Source: Anaerolineae bacterium (GTDB lineage Bacteria > Chloroflexota > Anaerolineae > DRVO01). Taken from it: a DNA stretch of 8,157 nucleotides. Below the pieces are notes generated by a model. The model made no database searches, was not told where the DNA came from, and saw only the letters and a program-made list of their open reading frames with translations. Below, piece after piece: positions 1-6,599 of this stretch (positions are counted from its first letter, which is position 1; each line of letters opens with the position of its first letter). Both the position numbers and the translations under genes were made by a program. The stretch lies in assembly GCA_012719195.1 (NCBI GenBank), contig JAAYAV010000031.1, positions 1 through 8,157 of the forward strand, written 5' to 3'.

Positions 1-1
1 A

Positions 2-1210
2 GCGTTCTGGTGGACGCTGCTGCTCGCCCTGCTGATACTGAGCGCCGCCACCCGTGATGCTCGTCTGTTCCTGTTCGTCATCCTTCTTGCCGCCGGCTCC
101 GCTGTCTCGGCTCTGTGGTCGCGCTTCTCGCTCTCCGAACTCTACTACCAGCGGCACTTCGGCCGCCGCCGCCTCGAGTACGGCGAGGAGACCGACCTAA
201 CCATCGAAGTGTTCAACGCCAAGCCTCTCCCCCTGCCCTGGGTCCTGATCAGCGACCAGTACCCTGACGGGGTGGAACTGCTGACGGGACAGCTAGGCAC
301 CAGCAAGGCCGTTAGCTTCAAGAGCGCCCTGGTGAACTTCCTTGCTTTGCGCTGGTACGAGCGAGTGCGGCGCGTCTATCGTCTCCGGGGCGGCAACCGT
401 GGTGTCTTCCCCTTCGGCCCCGCCGAGATCTACGCCGGCGACGTATTCGGCTTTCGGCGCCAGAACCGGCGCGACACTCACCTCGACCGCCTGGTGGTCT
501 ATCCGCGCATCGTCCCCGTGGAGATGCTCGGCCTGCCGGCAGCCCGCCCTTCCGGCGACTTCGCCACCGCCCGCCGCATTCTGGAGGACCCCCTGCGCTT
601 CCGGGGGGTGCGCGAGTACCGAGCGGGCGACAGTCTGCGGCACGTGCACTGGAAAGCCAGCGCGCGCCAAGGGCAACTGCAGACGCGCGTATTCGACCCC
701 AGCGCCAGCCGGGTGATAATGCTGCTGATTGACGTCCAGACCACCGAGCAGCCCTACGGATTGGTGCCGGAGTACTTGGAACTCCTCATCTGCGCCGCCG
801 CTTCCATGGCGAGCCAGAACCTGGAGGCCGGTCATGCCGTGGGGCTGATGGCCAACAGCAGCGCTGTCACCAACAGCGAGCTCATCCGCTTGCCGGCCGG
901 CCGCCGACCGGAGCAACTGGCGCTCCTGCTCGAGGGGATGGCGGAGCTAACCGGCTTCCGCCTGACATCTCTGACGCGCCTCTTGGGCATCATCGGTTCC
1001 GACCTTCCCTACGGCGCCACCCTCGTGGTCTTCACCTCCCGGCCCGAGGCGGAAGTCATGGAGCAGTTGCTCTCCCTCCAGGATGCCGGTCACGGCGTCG
1101 TGCTGATCACCGCCGGCGAGGCGCCACCCGATGTGCCCCCGCAGATCATCTCTTACCACCTCGGCGGGACTGAGAGTTGGCATGAACTTGAGTCGTTTGA
1201 ACTGGCTTGA
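2..1210 (+). CDS. DUF58 domain membrane protein (5' truncated)
   Basis: The reading frame is open from base 2 to a TGA at 1208-1210, giving 402 visible residues; the true start lies left of the window. An internal ATG at 209 would cut off conserved sequence, so it is not the start. The visible N-terminus has two hydrophobic segments (about residues 1-15 and 21-39) followed by a beta-rich stretch. The DUF58 hallmark lies at about residues 200-226, around FRGVREYRAGDSLRHVHWK, matching the family pattern G-x-R-x-Y-x-x-G-D-x-x-R-x-(I/V)-x-W-K. A von Willebrand A-like strand follows near residue 236 (VIMLLIDVQ). Members are usually about 400-450 aa and often sit beside MoxR-type AAA ATPases and transglutaminase genes; their biochemical role is poorly defined, with links to envelope or protein-complex assembly. 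It overlaps the next gene by 29 bp, which suggests an operon with translational coupling. The family call is firm; function is unknown. Confidence 0.93.
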   Translation, partial: AFWWTLLLALLILSAATRDARLFLFVILLAAGSAVSALWSRFSLSELYYQRHFGRRRLEYGEETDLTIEVFNAKPLPLPWVLISDQYPDGVELLTGQLGTSKAVSFKSALVNFLALRWYERVRRVYRLRGGNRGVFPFGPAEIYAGDVFGFRRQNRRDTHLDRLVVYPRIVPVEMLGLPAARPSGDFATARRILEDPLRFRGVREYRAGDSLRHVHWKASARQGQLQTRVFDPSASRVIMLLIDVQTTEQPYGLVPEYLELLICAAASMASQNLEAGHAVGLMANSSAVTNSELIRLPAGRRPEQLALLLEGMAELTGFRLTSLTRLLGIIGSDLPYGATLVVFTSRPEAEVMEQLLSLQDAGHGVVLITAGEAPPDVPPQIISYHLGGTESWHELESFELA

Positions 1211-2681
1211 TCAGGTCCTGATCCCGTCGCTGTCCGCTGCCATGCGGGCAGCCTGGATCGTGCCCTGGGTCAACGCCCTCCTGGCCACCGACTTCTTCCG
1301 CCCGTCGGGCGTCACCCTGCCCTTCTGGATACCTCTGCTTATTCTCTTCGCCGGCTCGGCCCTGGCGCAGGCGCTCAGCGAATCTGTGGCCGGTCGGATC
1401 GCCGCCGGTTTGCTCGGAGTGCTCGTGGCTTTGGGGGTGGTGCGCCTCCTAGTCCCCGCCTCCGGGGAGGGTCTCGGCCCCTGGCTCCAGGACCTCTACC
1501 GCCAGGCGGTCAACTGGCGCGAGTACGCCCCCACGGTCTGGGTTGTCTTCGCCGTAGCGGCCGGCCTGTGGATGCGTGCCATCACCATTGACTGGTCGGA
1601 GATGGAACCCCTGCGCAAGGGGTTCCTCACCGGCGTAATAGCCCTGGCCCTACTCATCCTCGTGCGCGGAACCAGGTACGGCCTCAACCTGGGCCTGATC
1701 GACGGCATCATGGAAGCCGTCCTCGTCTTCATCGCCTCCGCCATGAGCGCTATGGCCCTTTCGGACATCAGTCGCACCCTGCGCCAGAGCATGCGCACCA
1801 GCGGGCTGGCGCCGCGGCTGGGCCGCTTCTGGTACCTGGTGGTGGTGGGCGTAGTGGTGGGCGTGGTAGCAGTGGGCTGGCTTGCCACCTACGTGGTGGA
1901 CCCCGGTTCGGTTCGGTCGGTGATTGGCTGGTTCTCTCCCGTGCTAAACCTGATCCGGGACGTCATCGCCTACGTGATCATGGGCATTGCCTATGTGATC
2001 TTCCGCCTCCTCGCGCCGTTCATCGACTGGATGAACAGCCTCGTCCGCGAGCAGGCCGAGGAAGAGGCCACCACCGTCGTCGAGGAAGCGTCGGAAGAGA
2101 TATCCGAACTGGTCGAATCGGGCGAGTTTGCGTTCCAGATACCGCCCTGGGTCGAGACCCTGGCGGTCATCGTGGTAGTAGCGGTTGTGCTGGTGCTCTT
2201 CATCGCCTTCCTGCGGCGCCGCTTCGTCAGCAGCAAGGGCGGCATCCAGGAAACGCGCGAGGTGGACTGGTCCTGGGGCCTGATGAAGGAGCAGATCGGT
2301 CAGTGGTGGGATCGGCGCCGCCCTCAGCGACGAGCGGAATTCGTGCCGCTGGACGACCCCGAGGATCCTCGGGCCGCCATTCGCCAGACCTACCGTCGCC
2401 TACTGACCCTGACCGGTGAGCGGGGGCTCGCTCATCGGCGCGGACAGACACCGTCGGCCTTCGCCCGCTCCCTAGGCAGACGGCTGCCGGACCTAGACCC
2501 GGCGGTGACGAATCTGACCCGGCTGTACTACTTCGCCCGCTACGCCCCCGAAAGCCCTACGGCTGAGGACGTGAACAGCGCGCGGGCCGCACTGGCGCAG
2601 GCGGAGAAGGTTCTCTTCGACTACGAGGCCGCCGAGACGAGTTCCGACTCGCCCGAGGCCGGCAGCCTCAGACCCGGATAG
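1182..2681 (+). CDS. Multi-spanning membrane protein with C-terminal DUF4129 domain
   Basis: The product is 499 aa from ATG 1182, which starts MNLSRLNWLDQ. An in-frame ATG at 1131 would add 17 residues and lengthen the overlap with the DUF58 gene from 29 to 80 bp; 1182 is preferred, although its ribosome binding site is weak. About eight hydrophobic segments are visible, near residues 48-66, 70-91, 116-132, 148-162, 174-193, 216-238, 255-280 and 324-345. Between the last two is an acidic segment rich in Glu (about 289-314), probably outside the membrane. After the final helix and a basic linker comes a DUF4129-type domain (about 395-475) with the typical Y-R-R-L-L start, the G-x-T-P-S-A-F-A segment and the L-x-x-L-Y-Y-x-A-R-Y end. 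DUF4129 commonly ends transglutaminase-like membrane proteins; no transglutaminase Cys-His-Asp core is seen here. It probably acts with the upstream DUF58 protein. The 3' end overlaps convergent tsaD by 61 bp. Confidence 0.85.
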   Translation: MNLSRLNWLDQVLIPSLSAAMRAAWIVPWVNALLATDFFRPSGVTLPFWIPLLILFAGSALAQALSESVAGRIAAGLLGVLVALGVVRLLVPASGEGLGPWLQDLYRQAVNWREYAPTVWVVFAVAAGLWMRAITIDWSEMEPLRKGFLTGVIALALLILVRGTRYGLNLGLIDGIMEAVLVFIASAMSAMALSDISRTLRQSMRTSGLAPRLGRFWYLVVVGVVVGVVAVGWLATYVVDPGSVRSVIGWFSPVLNLIRDVIAYVIMGIAYVIFRLLAPFIDWMNSLVREQAEEEATTVVEEASEEISELVESGEFAFQIPPWVETLAVIVVVAVVLVLFIAFLRRRFVSSKGGIQETREVDWSWGLMKEQIGQWWDRRRPQRRAEFVPLDDPEDPRAAIRQTYRRLLTLTGERGLAHRRGQTPSAFARSLGRRLPDLDPAVTNLTRLYYFARYAPESPTAEDVNSARAALAQAEKVLFDYEAAETSSDSPEAGSLRPG

Positions 2682-3697
2682 ACGTCCAGGTCCCATCCGG
2701 CTCGGACATCACGCTGCTGGTAGTAGGCAGCGGCCGCGACCATGGCGGCGTTGTCGGTGCACCATCGCTTGGGCGGGTAGCGCAGGGGTATGCCCTTAAG
2801 GCTCTGGCTCATCACCTGTCTCAGGCGGCTGTTGGCGGCCACACCACCGGCGAGGAGCACCTGCCGCACCTCGAACTCCTCCGCCGCCTCCACCGTCTTG
2901 CCCACCAGTGCCTCGACCACCGACTCCTGGAAGGCCGCGGCGATGTTGGCCACCGGCAGCCGCGATCGGTTCGGCTCGTCACCTCGGCCTCCGAAAGACT
3001 CGGCCAGCCGTAGCGCCGCCGTCTTCAGACCGCTGAAGCTGAAGTTGTAGCTATCGCGCATGCGCATCCGGGGCATGTCCACCGCCGCCGCCAGCCCGTG
3101 AGCCGCCACCTTCTCGATCTCCGGTCCGCCCGGGTAGGGCAACCCCAGCAGCCGCGCCACCTTGTCGAAGGCTTCCCCGGCGGCGTCGTCCACCGTGTGG
3201 CCCACCGACTCGAATTCCGTGTGGCTGCGCATGACCACCAGGCTGGTGTGGCCGCCGCTCACAACCAGCACCAGGAGCGGGAACTGCGGCTCCGGCTCGA
3301 CTGGCTCTCCGCGCTCCGGCTCGCCGGGGAGCAGCCAGTTGGCGTAGATATGCGAAAGCACGTGGTTGACCGCAAGAAGCGGCAGCCCGCGCCCGTAGGC
3401 CAACCCCTTGGCCATGTTCACTCCGACCAGGAGCGACCCGGCCAGTCCCGGACCGTGAGTCACCGCCAGGCCCTGCACGTCATCCCAGCCGTTGGGAAGC
3501 GGTTTGACCGCTTCGTCCAACACCAGCGAGATGGCCTTAACATGCTCGCGGCTGGCCATCTCCGGGAAGACACCGCCGAACTCACGATGAAGCTCCACCT
3601 GGGAAGCCACCACATTGGAGAGGACGCGGCGGCCGTGGCTCACCACCGCTGCCGCCGTCTCGTCACAAGAGGTCTCTATTGCCAGAATTGTATCCAA
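2621..3697 (-). CDS. tsaD: tRNA N6-adenosine threonylcarbamoyltransferase TsaD
   Basis: TsaD transfers the threonylcarbamoyl group from threonylcarbamoyl-AMP to A37 of ANN-decoding tRNAs, acting in the cytoplasm with TsaB and TsaE. The predicted protein is 358 aa, slightly longer than the usual 335-345. Visible family motifs are the N-terminal ETSCDETAAAVV (8-19), THGPGLAGSL (80-89), the metal-binding H-x-x-x-H (His112, His116), VSGGHTSLV (146-154), DDAAGEAFDK (170-179), NFSFSGLKT (218-226), LAGGVAANSRLR (282-293) and CTDNAAM with the third metal ligand Asp315. All expected catalytic and metal residues are present. I chose a TTG start at 3697 because homology begins there; an ATG at 3856 would add 53 Arg/Pro-rich residues unlike the family. 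A weak GGGAAG lies upstream of the TTG. The short low-complexity Glu/Pro loop at about 124-138 adds most of the extra length. The gene is monocistronic in this window. Confidence 0.97.
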   Translation of the reverse strand: MDTILAIETSCDETAAAVVSHGRRVLSNVVASQVELHREFGGVFPEMASREHVKAISLVLDEAVKPLPNGWDDVQGLAVTHGPGLAGSLLVGVNMAKGLAYGRGLPLLAVNHVLSHIYANWLLPGEPERGEPVEPEPQFPLLVLVVSGGHTSLVVMRSHTEFESVGHTVDDAAGEAFDKVARLLGLPYPGGPEIEKVAAHGLAAAVDMPRMRMRDSYNFSFSGLKTAALRLAESFGGRGDEPNRSRLPVANIAAAFQESVVEALVGKTVEAAEEFEVRQVLLAGGVAANSRLRQVMSQSLKGIPLRYPPKRWCTDNAAMVAAAAYYQQRDVRAGWDLDVYPGLRLPASGESELVSAAS

Positions 3698-3726
3698 TTT
3701 CGCATACTTCCCAAGGAGGTTAGGGC

Positions 3727-3756
3727 AGTATATACCGGCGGCCGTTCGCTGGGAAA
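3727..3756 (-). promoter_or_regulatory. Candidate sigma70-type promoter for tsaD
   Basis: On the minus strand a TATACT (-10, bases 3732-3727) lies 18 nt downstream of TTTCCC (-35, 3756-3751). The -10 matches 5 of 6 consensus bases and the -35 only 3 of 6. An overlapping TATATA (3734-3729) gives a 16-nt spacer instead. Initiation would fall near 3720, leaving a leader of about 20 nt before the TTG start. The local AT-rich patch in otherwise G+C-rich DNA supports it, but this is a pattern match only. Confidence 0.3.
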
Positions 3757-3764
3757 GCCGCCGG
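3735..3764. repeat. Perfect 8-bp inverted repeat in the tsaD promoter region
   Basis: CCGGCGGC (3735-3742) and GCCGCCGG (3757-3764) are exact reverse complements separated by 14 nt. The arms flank and overlap the proposed -35/spacer of the tsaD promoter. It could be an operator palindrome or, if transcription begins further upstream, a leader hairpin. There is no T-run on either side, so it does not look like an intrinsic terminator. G+C-rich palindromes of this size can occur by chance in such DNA. Confidence 0.4.
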
Positions 3765-3891
3765 CGATCACTCCGGGGGGTGCGCCGGGACTTGGGCGAG
3801 TGGCACTGCTGAGGGCGACAACAGACGCTGCCGCGGGGACGCCCCGGGCCGATCAAGGCCGCCTACTCTCATACGCACCCCCGTCGGTCGC

Positions 3892-3919
3892 TTGACCGCC
3901 ACGCCGCCACGTGGATACT
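3892..3919 (+). promoter_or_regulatory. Candidate sigma70-type promoter for the barrel/UroD-like operon
   Basis: TTGACC (3892-3897, 5 of 6 consensus) is followed after 16 nt by GATACT (3914-3919, 4 of 6). Initiation would fall near 3926, giving a leader of about 25 nt before the ATG at 3951. The same GATACT hexamer occurs in the promoter proposed at 8046-8074, which slightly strengthens both calls. There is no experimental support. Confidence 0.45.
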
Positions 3920-3950
3920 GCCCCTCACCCGCATCTGTGGAGCGAGGCCC

Positions 3951-4952
3951 ATGGAGATGATGAAGACCGGTATCGCGTATCACGGCAACCGCATGGTGTC
4001 GCACTTCCGTGACGACATCCGGGACATCATCGCCCACAACTGCACCTACGTCGTCCACATGTTCAGCGAGAACGACTACATGCGCCACCGCCAGGTACTC
4101 AAAGACCTGGTCCGTATCACCCATGAGCACGGTCTGGAGGCCTGGATCGACTCCTGGGGCATGGGACGCATCTTCGCCGGCGAGGTCTCCGGCTGGCTGA
4201 ACGAGTACCCCGACTCCCGCCAGGTGCTCAACACGGGCAAGTCGGTCGGCATGACCTGTCTCTACAGCCGCGACTACCGCCTCGCCCTGCAGGACTGGGC
4301 CAAGGCCGCCATCGCTACCGAGGCGGAGATGGTCTTCTGGGACGAACCGCGGCTGTATTTCTCGTCCTCCGCCGGCGGGGGCGAACCGGTCTGGGGATGC
4401 CGCTGCGCGCGCTGCCAGGCCCGCTACCGGGACACGTACGGGTACGCGATGCCCACCGAACTTACCGAAGACGTCATGGAGTTCCGGCACCAGTCCGCCC
4501 TGGACTTCTTCCGCGAGATGACCGACTTCGTCCAAGCCAGAGGTTCACGCAACTCCCTCTGCCTCATGCCGAGCACGGACGCTCGCTTCGGCGACCGCAA
4601 CTGGGATGACTTCGCCGCGCTGCCGGCCGTGGACAACCTCGGTACCGACCCCTATTGGTACGGGCAGAGCATCGGCGTGCAGGGCTACGTTGCCGACTGG
4701 TCGCGGCGCCTGCTGGAGACCTGCCGCCGGCACGGCAAGGACCACCACCTTTGGCTGCAGTCCTTCGCCGTGCCCGCCGGTCGGGAGGTCGAGATCGTCA
4801 TGGCCGCCGAGACCGCCTACGCCGCCGGCATCCGCAATCTGGCCGCTTGGGGCTTCCGCGGCTCCGACGCCAACGACTACCGCGCTCTACGCCCCGAGGT
4901 TGCCTGGCAGGCCGTGGGCGAGGCCTTCCGCCGCGTGCTCTGGCGCTGGTAG
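3951..4952 (+). CDS. TIM-barrel glycoside-hydrolase-like protein with C-x-C-x-x-C motif
   Basis: The product is 333 aa, with no signal peptide or membrane segment, so it is likely cytoplasmic. The sequence alternates beta strands and helices as in a (beta/alpha)8 barrel: TYVVHMFSEND (32-42), LEAWIDSWGMG (62-72), AEMVFWDEPRLYF (125-137), NSLCLMP (201-207), VDNLGTDPYW (227-236), HHLWLQSF (265-272) and IRNLAAWGFRG (294-304). The WDEP motif puts an acidic pair (Asp131, Glu132) at the end of a central strand, where glycosidase-type barrels carry their acid/base. A cysteine cluster (Cys150, Cys152, Cys155) follows; it resembles a metal-binding element or a conserved insert of uncharacterised glycosidase-like families. 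No exact family or substrate is recognised. Start 3951 has GGAG 8 nt upstream (3939-3942); ATGs at 3957 and 3960 are also possible. It lies 68 bp before the UroD-like gene on the same strand, probably in one transcript. Confidence 0.72.
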   Translation: MEMMKTGIAYHGNRMVSHFRDDIRDIIAHNCTYVVHMFSENDYMRHRQVLKDLVRITHEHGLEAWIDSWGMGRIFAGEVSGWLNEYPDSRQVLNTGKSVGMTCLYSRDYRLALQDWAKAAIATEAEMVFWDEPRLYFSSSAGGGEPVWGCRCARCQARYRDTYGYAMPTELTEDVMEFRHQSALDFFREMTDFVQARGSRNSLCLMPSTDARFGDRNWDDFAALPAVDNLGTDPYWYGQSIGVQGYVADWSRRLLETCRRHGKDHHLWLQSFAVPAGREVEIVMAAETAYAAGIRNLAAWGFRGSDANDYRALRPEVAWQAVGEAFRRVLWRW

Positions 4953-5008
4953 ATCACTCACACATAGTGGTGGGGTCGCACAAACGCGCGCGGCCCGAGC
5001 CAAACCGT

Positions 5009-5014
5009 CAGGAG
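5009..5014 (+). promoter_or_regulatory. Ribosome binding site fixing the UroD-like start
   Basis: CAGGAG at 5009-5014 lies 6 nt before ATG 5021. It selects this start over the much longer open frame beginning at 4655, which runs inside the upstream gene in another frame and encodes Arg/Pro-rich shadow sequence. Confidence 0.7.
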
Positions 5015-5020
5015 TGCTTC

Positions 5021-6172
5021 ATGACCCCACGTGAGCGAGTGCTTGCCGCCCTTAGCCATCGCGAGCCCGACCGCGTCCCCTACGACCTCGGCAGCACGCA
5101 GGTGACCGGCATCAGCCTGGCCGCCTACCGCAACCTGCGCCGTTACCTGGGGCTGCCCGAAGTCGAGCCCACCATCCCCGACGTCATCCAGCAGCTGGCC
5201 CAGCCGGATGAGGACGTGATGGAGCGGCTAGGGGTGGACGTCGCCGGGCTCTTCCCGCTCAACGCCCACAACTGGAACGTGGTGAACGAGGACGCCGGCG
5301 AGTACTGGCGCTACACCGACGAGTGGGGCATCGGCTACCATATGCCCAAGCAGGACGGGCTCTACTACACCGTCGTCCACAGCCCCCTGTCCGGGCCGCA
5401 GACCTCGCCGGCAGCCATCGCCGCCCATTCCTGGCCCAACTGCGGCGACGCGCAGCGCATCGAACACCTCCGGCAAGAGGCTCTCGCCATCCGACAGCAA
5501 GGCCGCGCCGTCATGATCAAAGGGGTACTGGCCGGCATCTTCGAGATGGCCCAAAGGCTGCGCGGCACCGAGGACTTCATGGTGGACCTCATCGCCGATC
5601 GCCCCTCCGCCGAGGCTCTGCTCGACCGCATGGTCCAGTGCAAGCTCGACTTCTGGGAGATGGCGCTGCCGGAGCTGGCCGATGTGGTCGACATCGTATC
5701 CGAGGCGGACGACTACGGAACGCAAATCTCCCAGCTCATCTCGCCGCGCATGTTTCGCGAGGTGATGAAGCCCCGCCTGCGAGTGATCAACGAGCGCATC
5801 CACCAGCTGGCGCCCCAGGCCAAGCTCTTCTTCCACACATGCGGCAGCGTGCGCGAGATCCTTCCCGACCTGCTCGAGGTGGGGGTGGACATCCTCAACC
5901 CGGTGCACGTGCGTGCCACCGGCATGGAACCGGCGGCGCTCAAGCGCGACTTCGGCAATGCCGTGGTCTTCTGGGGCGGCGGCGTGGACACCCAGGGCGT
6001 CCTCCCCAACGGCACACCGGAACAGGTTCGCGAGGACGTCCGCCGGAACGTCGAGGCGCTCATGCCCGGGGGCGGCTACGTGTTCAACACCATCCACAAC
6101 ATCCAGGCCGATGTGCCGCCAGAGAACATCGTGGCCATGTGGGAGACACTGATGGAAGTGGGGCGCTACTAG
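5021..6172 (+). CDS. Uroporphyrinogen decarboxylase family protein (MtaA/CmuA-like)
   Basis: The product is 383 aa, cytoplasmic by sequence. It opens with the family pattern RERVLAAL-x-H-x-x-PDRVP (4-20). SEADDYGTQ (227-235), the HTCGSV motif (272-277, with His272 and Cys274), GGGVDTQ (319-325) and a C-terminal VPPENI (365-370) place it in the URO-D superfamily branch that includes corrinoid and coenzyme M methyltransferases such as MtaA, MtbA and CmuA. Those enzymes bind zinc by H-x-C plus a distal Cys; here the distal region (352-361) has His359 and no cysteine. Heme-pathway HemE is unlikely because its N-terminal substrate-binding Arg-rich signature is not evident and the H-x-C is present. 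Its partner upstream is the barrel protein, so the pair may process a common substrate, for example a methylated or sugar-derived compound; that is inference. No corrinoid protein gene is visible. The transcript ends at the hairpin 25 nt downstream. Confidence 0.85.
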   Translation: MTPRERVLAALSHREPDRVPYDLGSTQVTGISLAAYRNLRRYLGLPEVEPTIPDVIQQLAQPDEDVMERLGVDVAGLFPLNAHNWNVVNEDAGEYWRYTDEWGIGYHMPKQDGLYYTVVHSPLSGPQTSPAAIAAHSWPNCGDAQRIEHLRQEALAIRQQGRAVMIKGVLAGIFEMAQRLRGTEDFMVDLIADRPSAEALLDRMVQCKLDFWEMALPELADVVDIVSEADDYGTQISQLISPRMFREVMKPRLRVINERIHQLAPQAKLFFHTCGSVREILPDLLEVGVDILNPVHVRATGMEPAALKRDFGNAVVFWGGGVDTQGVLPNGTPEQVREDVRRNVEALMPGGGYVFNTIHNIQADVPPENIVAMWETLMEVGRY

Positions 6173-6196
6173 ATACCTCGCCCTCGCACACGAAGA

Positions 6197-6230
6197 CGGC
6201 TCCACCGCCTTTGCGGGGTGGAGCCGTTCT
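6197..6230. terminator. Bidirectional intrinsic terminator between convergent genes
   Basis: CGGCTCCACC (6197-6206) pairs perfectly with GGTGGAGCCG (6217-6226) across a 10-nt loop. On the plus strand TTCTGTT follows directly, 25 nt after the UroD-like stop at 6172. On the minus strand TCTTCGT follows, so it can also stop transcripts from selA and the small gene. The T-runs are imperfect, as is common in G+C-rich genomes. Confidence 0.8.
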
Positions 6231-6249
6231 GTTGCCGCCTAAAGCGCCT

Positions 6250-6270
6250 CGCGGGCCCGGTCGGGCCGCG
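6250..6270 (-). repeat. Second inverted repeat just after the small gene
   Basis: CGCGGGCCC (6250-6258) pairs with GGGCCGCG (6263-6270) with one bulged base and a 4-nt loop. It lies 6 nt beyond the small gene's stop on the minus strand. It has no T-run, so it may protect the 3' end, pause RNA polymerase, or be a chance G+C palindrome. Confidence 0.35.
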
Positions 6271-6276
6271 GAGTGG

Positions 6277-6543
6277 TTACATCTTCATCTCGCGGAGCAC
6301 GCGCAGGGTCCAGTTGCTCAGGTAGCCCCGATAGGGCGCAATGGTAGACTCGATGGCCTTCTGCACGTCCTCAACCTTCTCGTCGTCCGCATCAAGCTCC
6401 ACCGAGTATCGCGGCGAGGCGCTGGCGCGGTACACCTTCACCGCGCTGACGCCCGGGATGGAGCGCGCCATGCCGATGGCCGACTTTCCCTCATAGCCGT
6501 CGATGGACTCGTAGCTGTCGAAGCTCATCACTACCTTGGCCAC
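6277..6543 (-). CDS. Small alpha/beta protein of unknown function downstream of selA
   Basis: The product is 88 aa from a GTG start at 6543 to TAA at 6277-6279. AGGAGG (6556-6551) lies 7 nt upstream of the GTG, which decides the start over the internal ATG five codons later. I do not recognise the family. Predicted order is strand (AKVVMSFDSY), helix (KSAIGMARSIPGV), strand pair (SAVKVYRA and PRYSVELDA), helix (EKVEDVQKAIESTIAPY) and strand (WTLRVLREMKM), which fits a compact ferredoxin-like or dimeric alpha/beta-barrel fold. It has no cysteine, no signal peptide and no membrane segment. It follows selA by 56 bp on the same strand with no terminator in between, so co-transcription is likely. 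Codon use and base composition look like the neighbours. A link to selenium metabolism is only suggested by position. Confidence 0.8.
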   Translation of the reverse strand: MAKVVMSFDSYESIDGYEGKSAIGMARSIPGVSAVKVYRASASPRYSVELDADDEKVEDVQKAIESTIAPYRGYLSNWTLRVLREMKM

Positions 6544-6550
6544 TTCGCTG

Positions 6551-6556
6551 CCTCCT
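6551..6556 (-). promoter_or_regulatory. Consensus Shine-Dalgarno for the small gene
   Basis: AGGAGG on the minus strand, 7 nt before GTG 6543. It is the strongest ribosome binding site in the window, so the small protein could be translated more than selA itself, whose own site is poor. Confidence 0.8.
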
Positions 6557-6599
6557 GTGTTGTCGTCGGGACGGGCTCTGACCCGCCCATCGGATTCCG

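Noticed and set aside
3713..3719. AAGGAGG on the plus strand as a ribosome binding site
   Set aside because: No plausible plus-strand start codon follows at suitable spacing with a credible gene; it is a chance match upstream of tsaD on the other strand.
3825..3850. Small G+C hairpin (CGGGG-acg-CCCCG)
   Set aside because: Only five base pairs with no T-run or regulatory context; expected by chance in G+C-rich DNA.
3698..3856. N-terminal extension of TsaD by 53 residues from an upstream ATG
   Set aside because: The extension is Arg/Pro-rich, unlike any TsaD N-terminus, and would run through the palindrome and candidate promoter.
3098..3895. 265-residue plus-strand open frame over tsaD
   Set aside because: tsaD on the minus strand has every family motif in this interval; the plus frame is a His/Arg-rich shadow.
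3768..4535. 255-residue minus-strand open frame
   Set aside because: It covers the barrel gene in antisense and crosses its promoter region; composition is shadow-like and no motif is seen.
5228..6205. 325-residue minus-strand open frame
   Set aside because: Antisense to the UroD-like gene, His/Val-rich with no recognisable motif; long antisense frames are common in G+C-rich genes.
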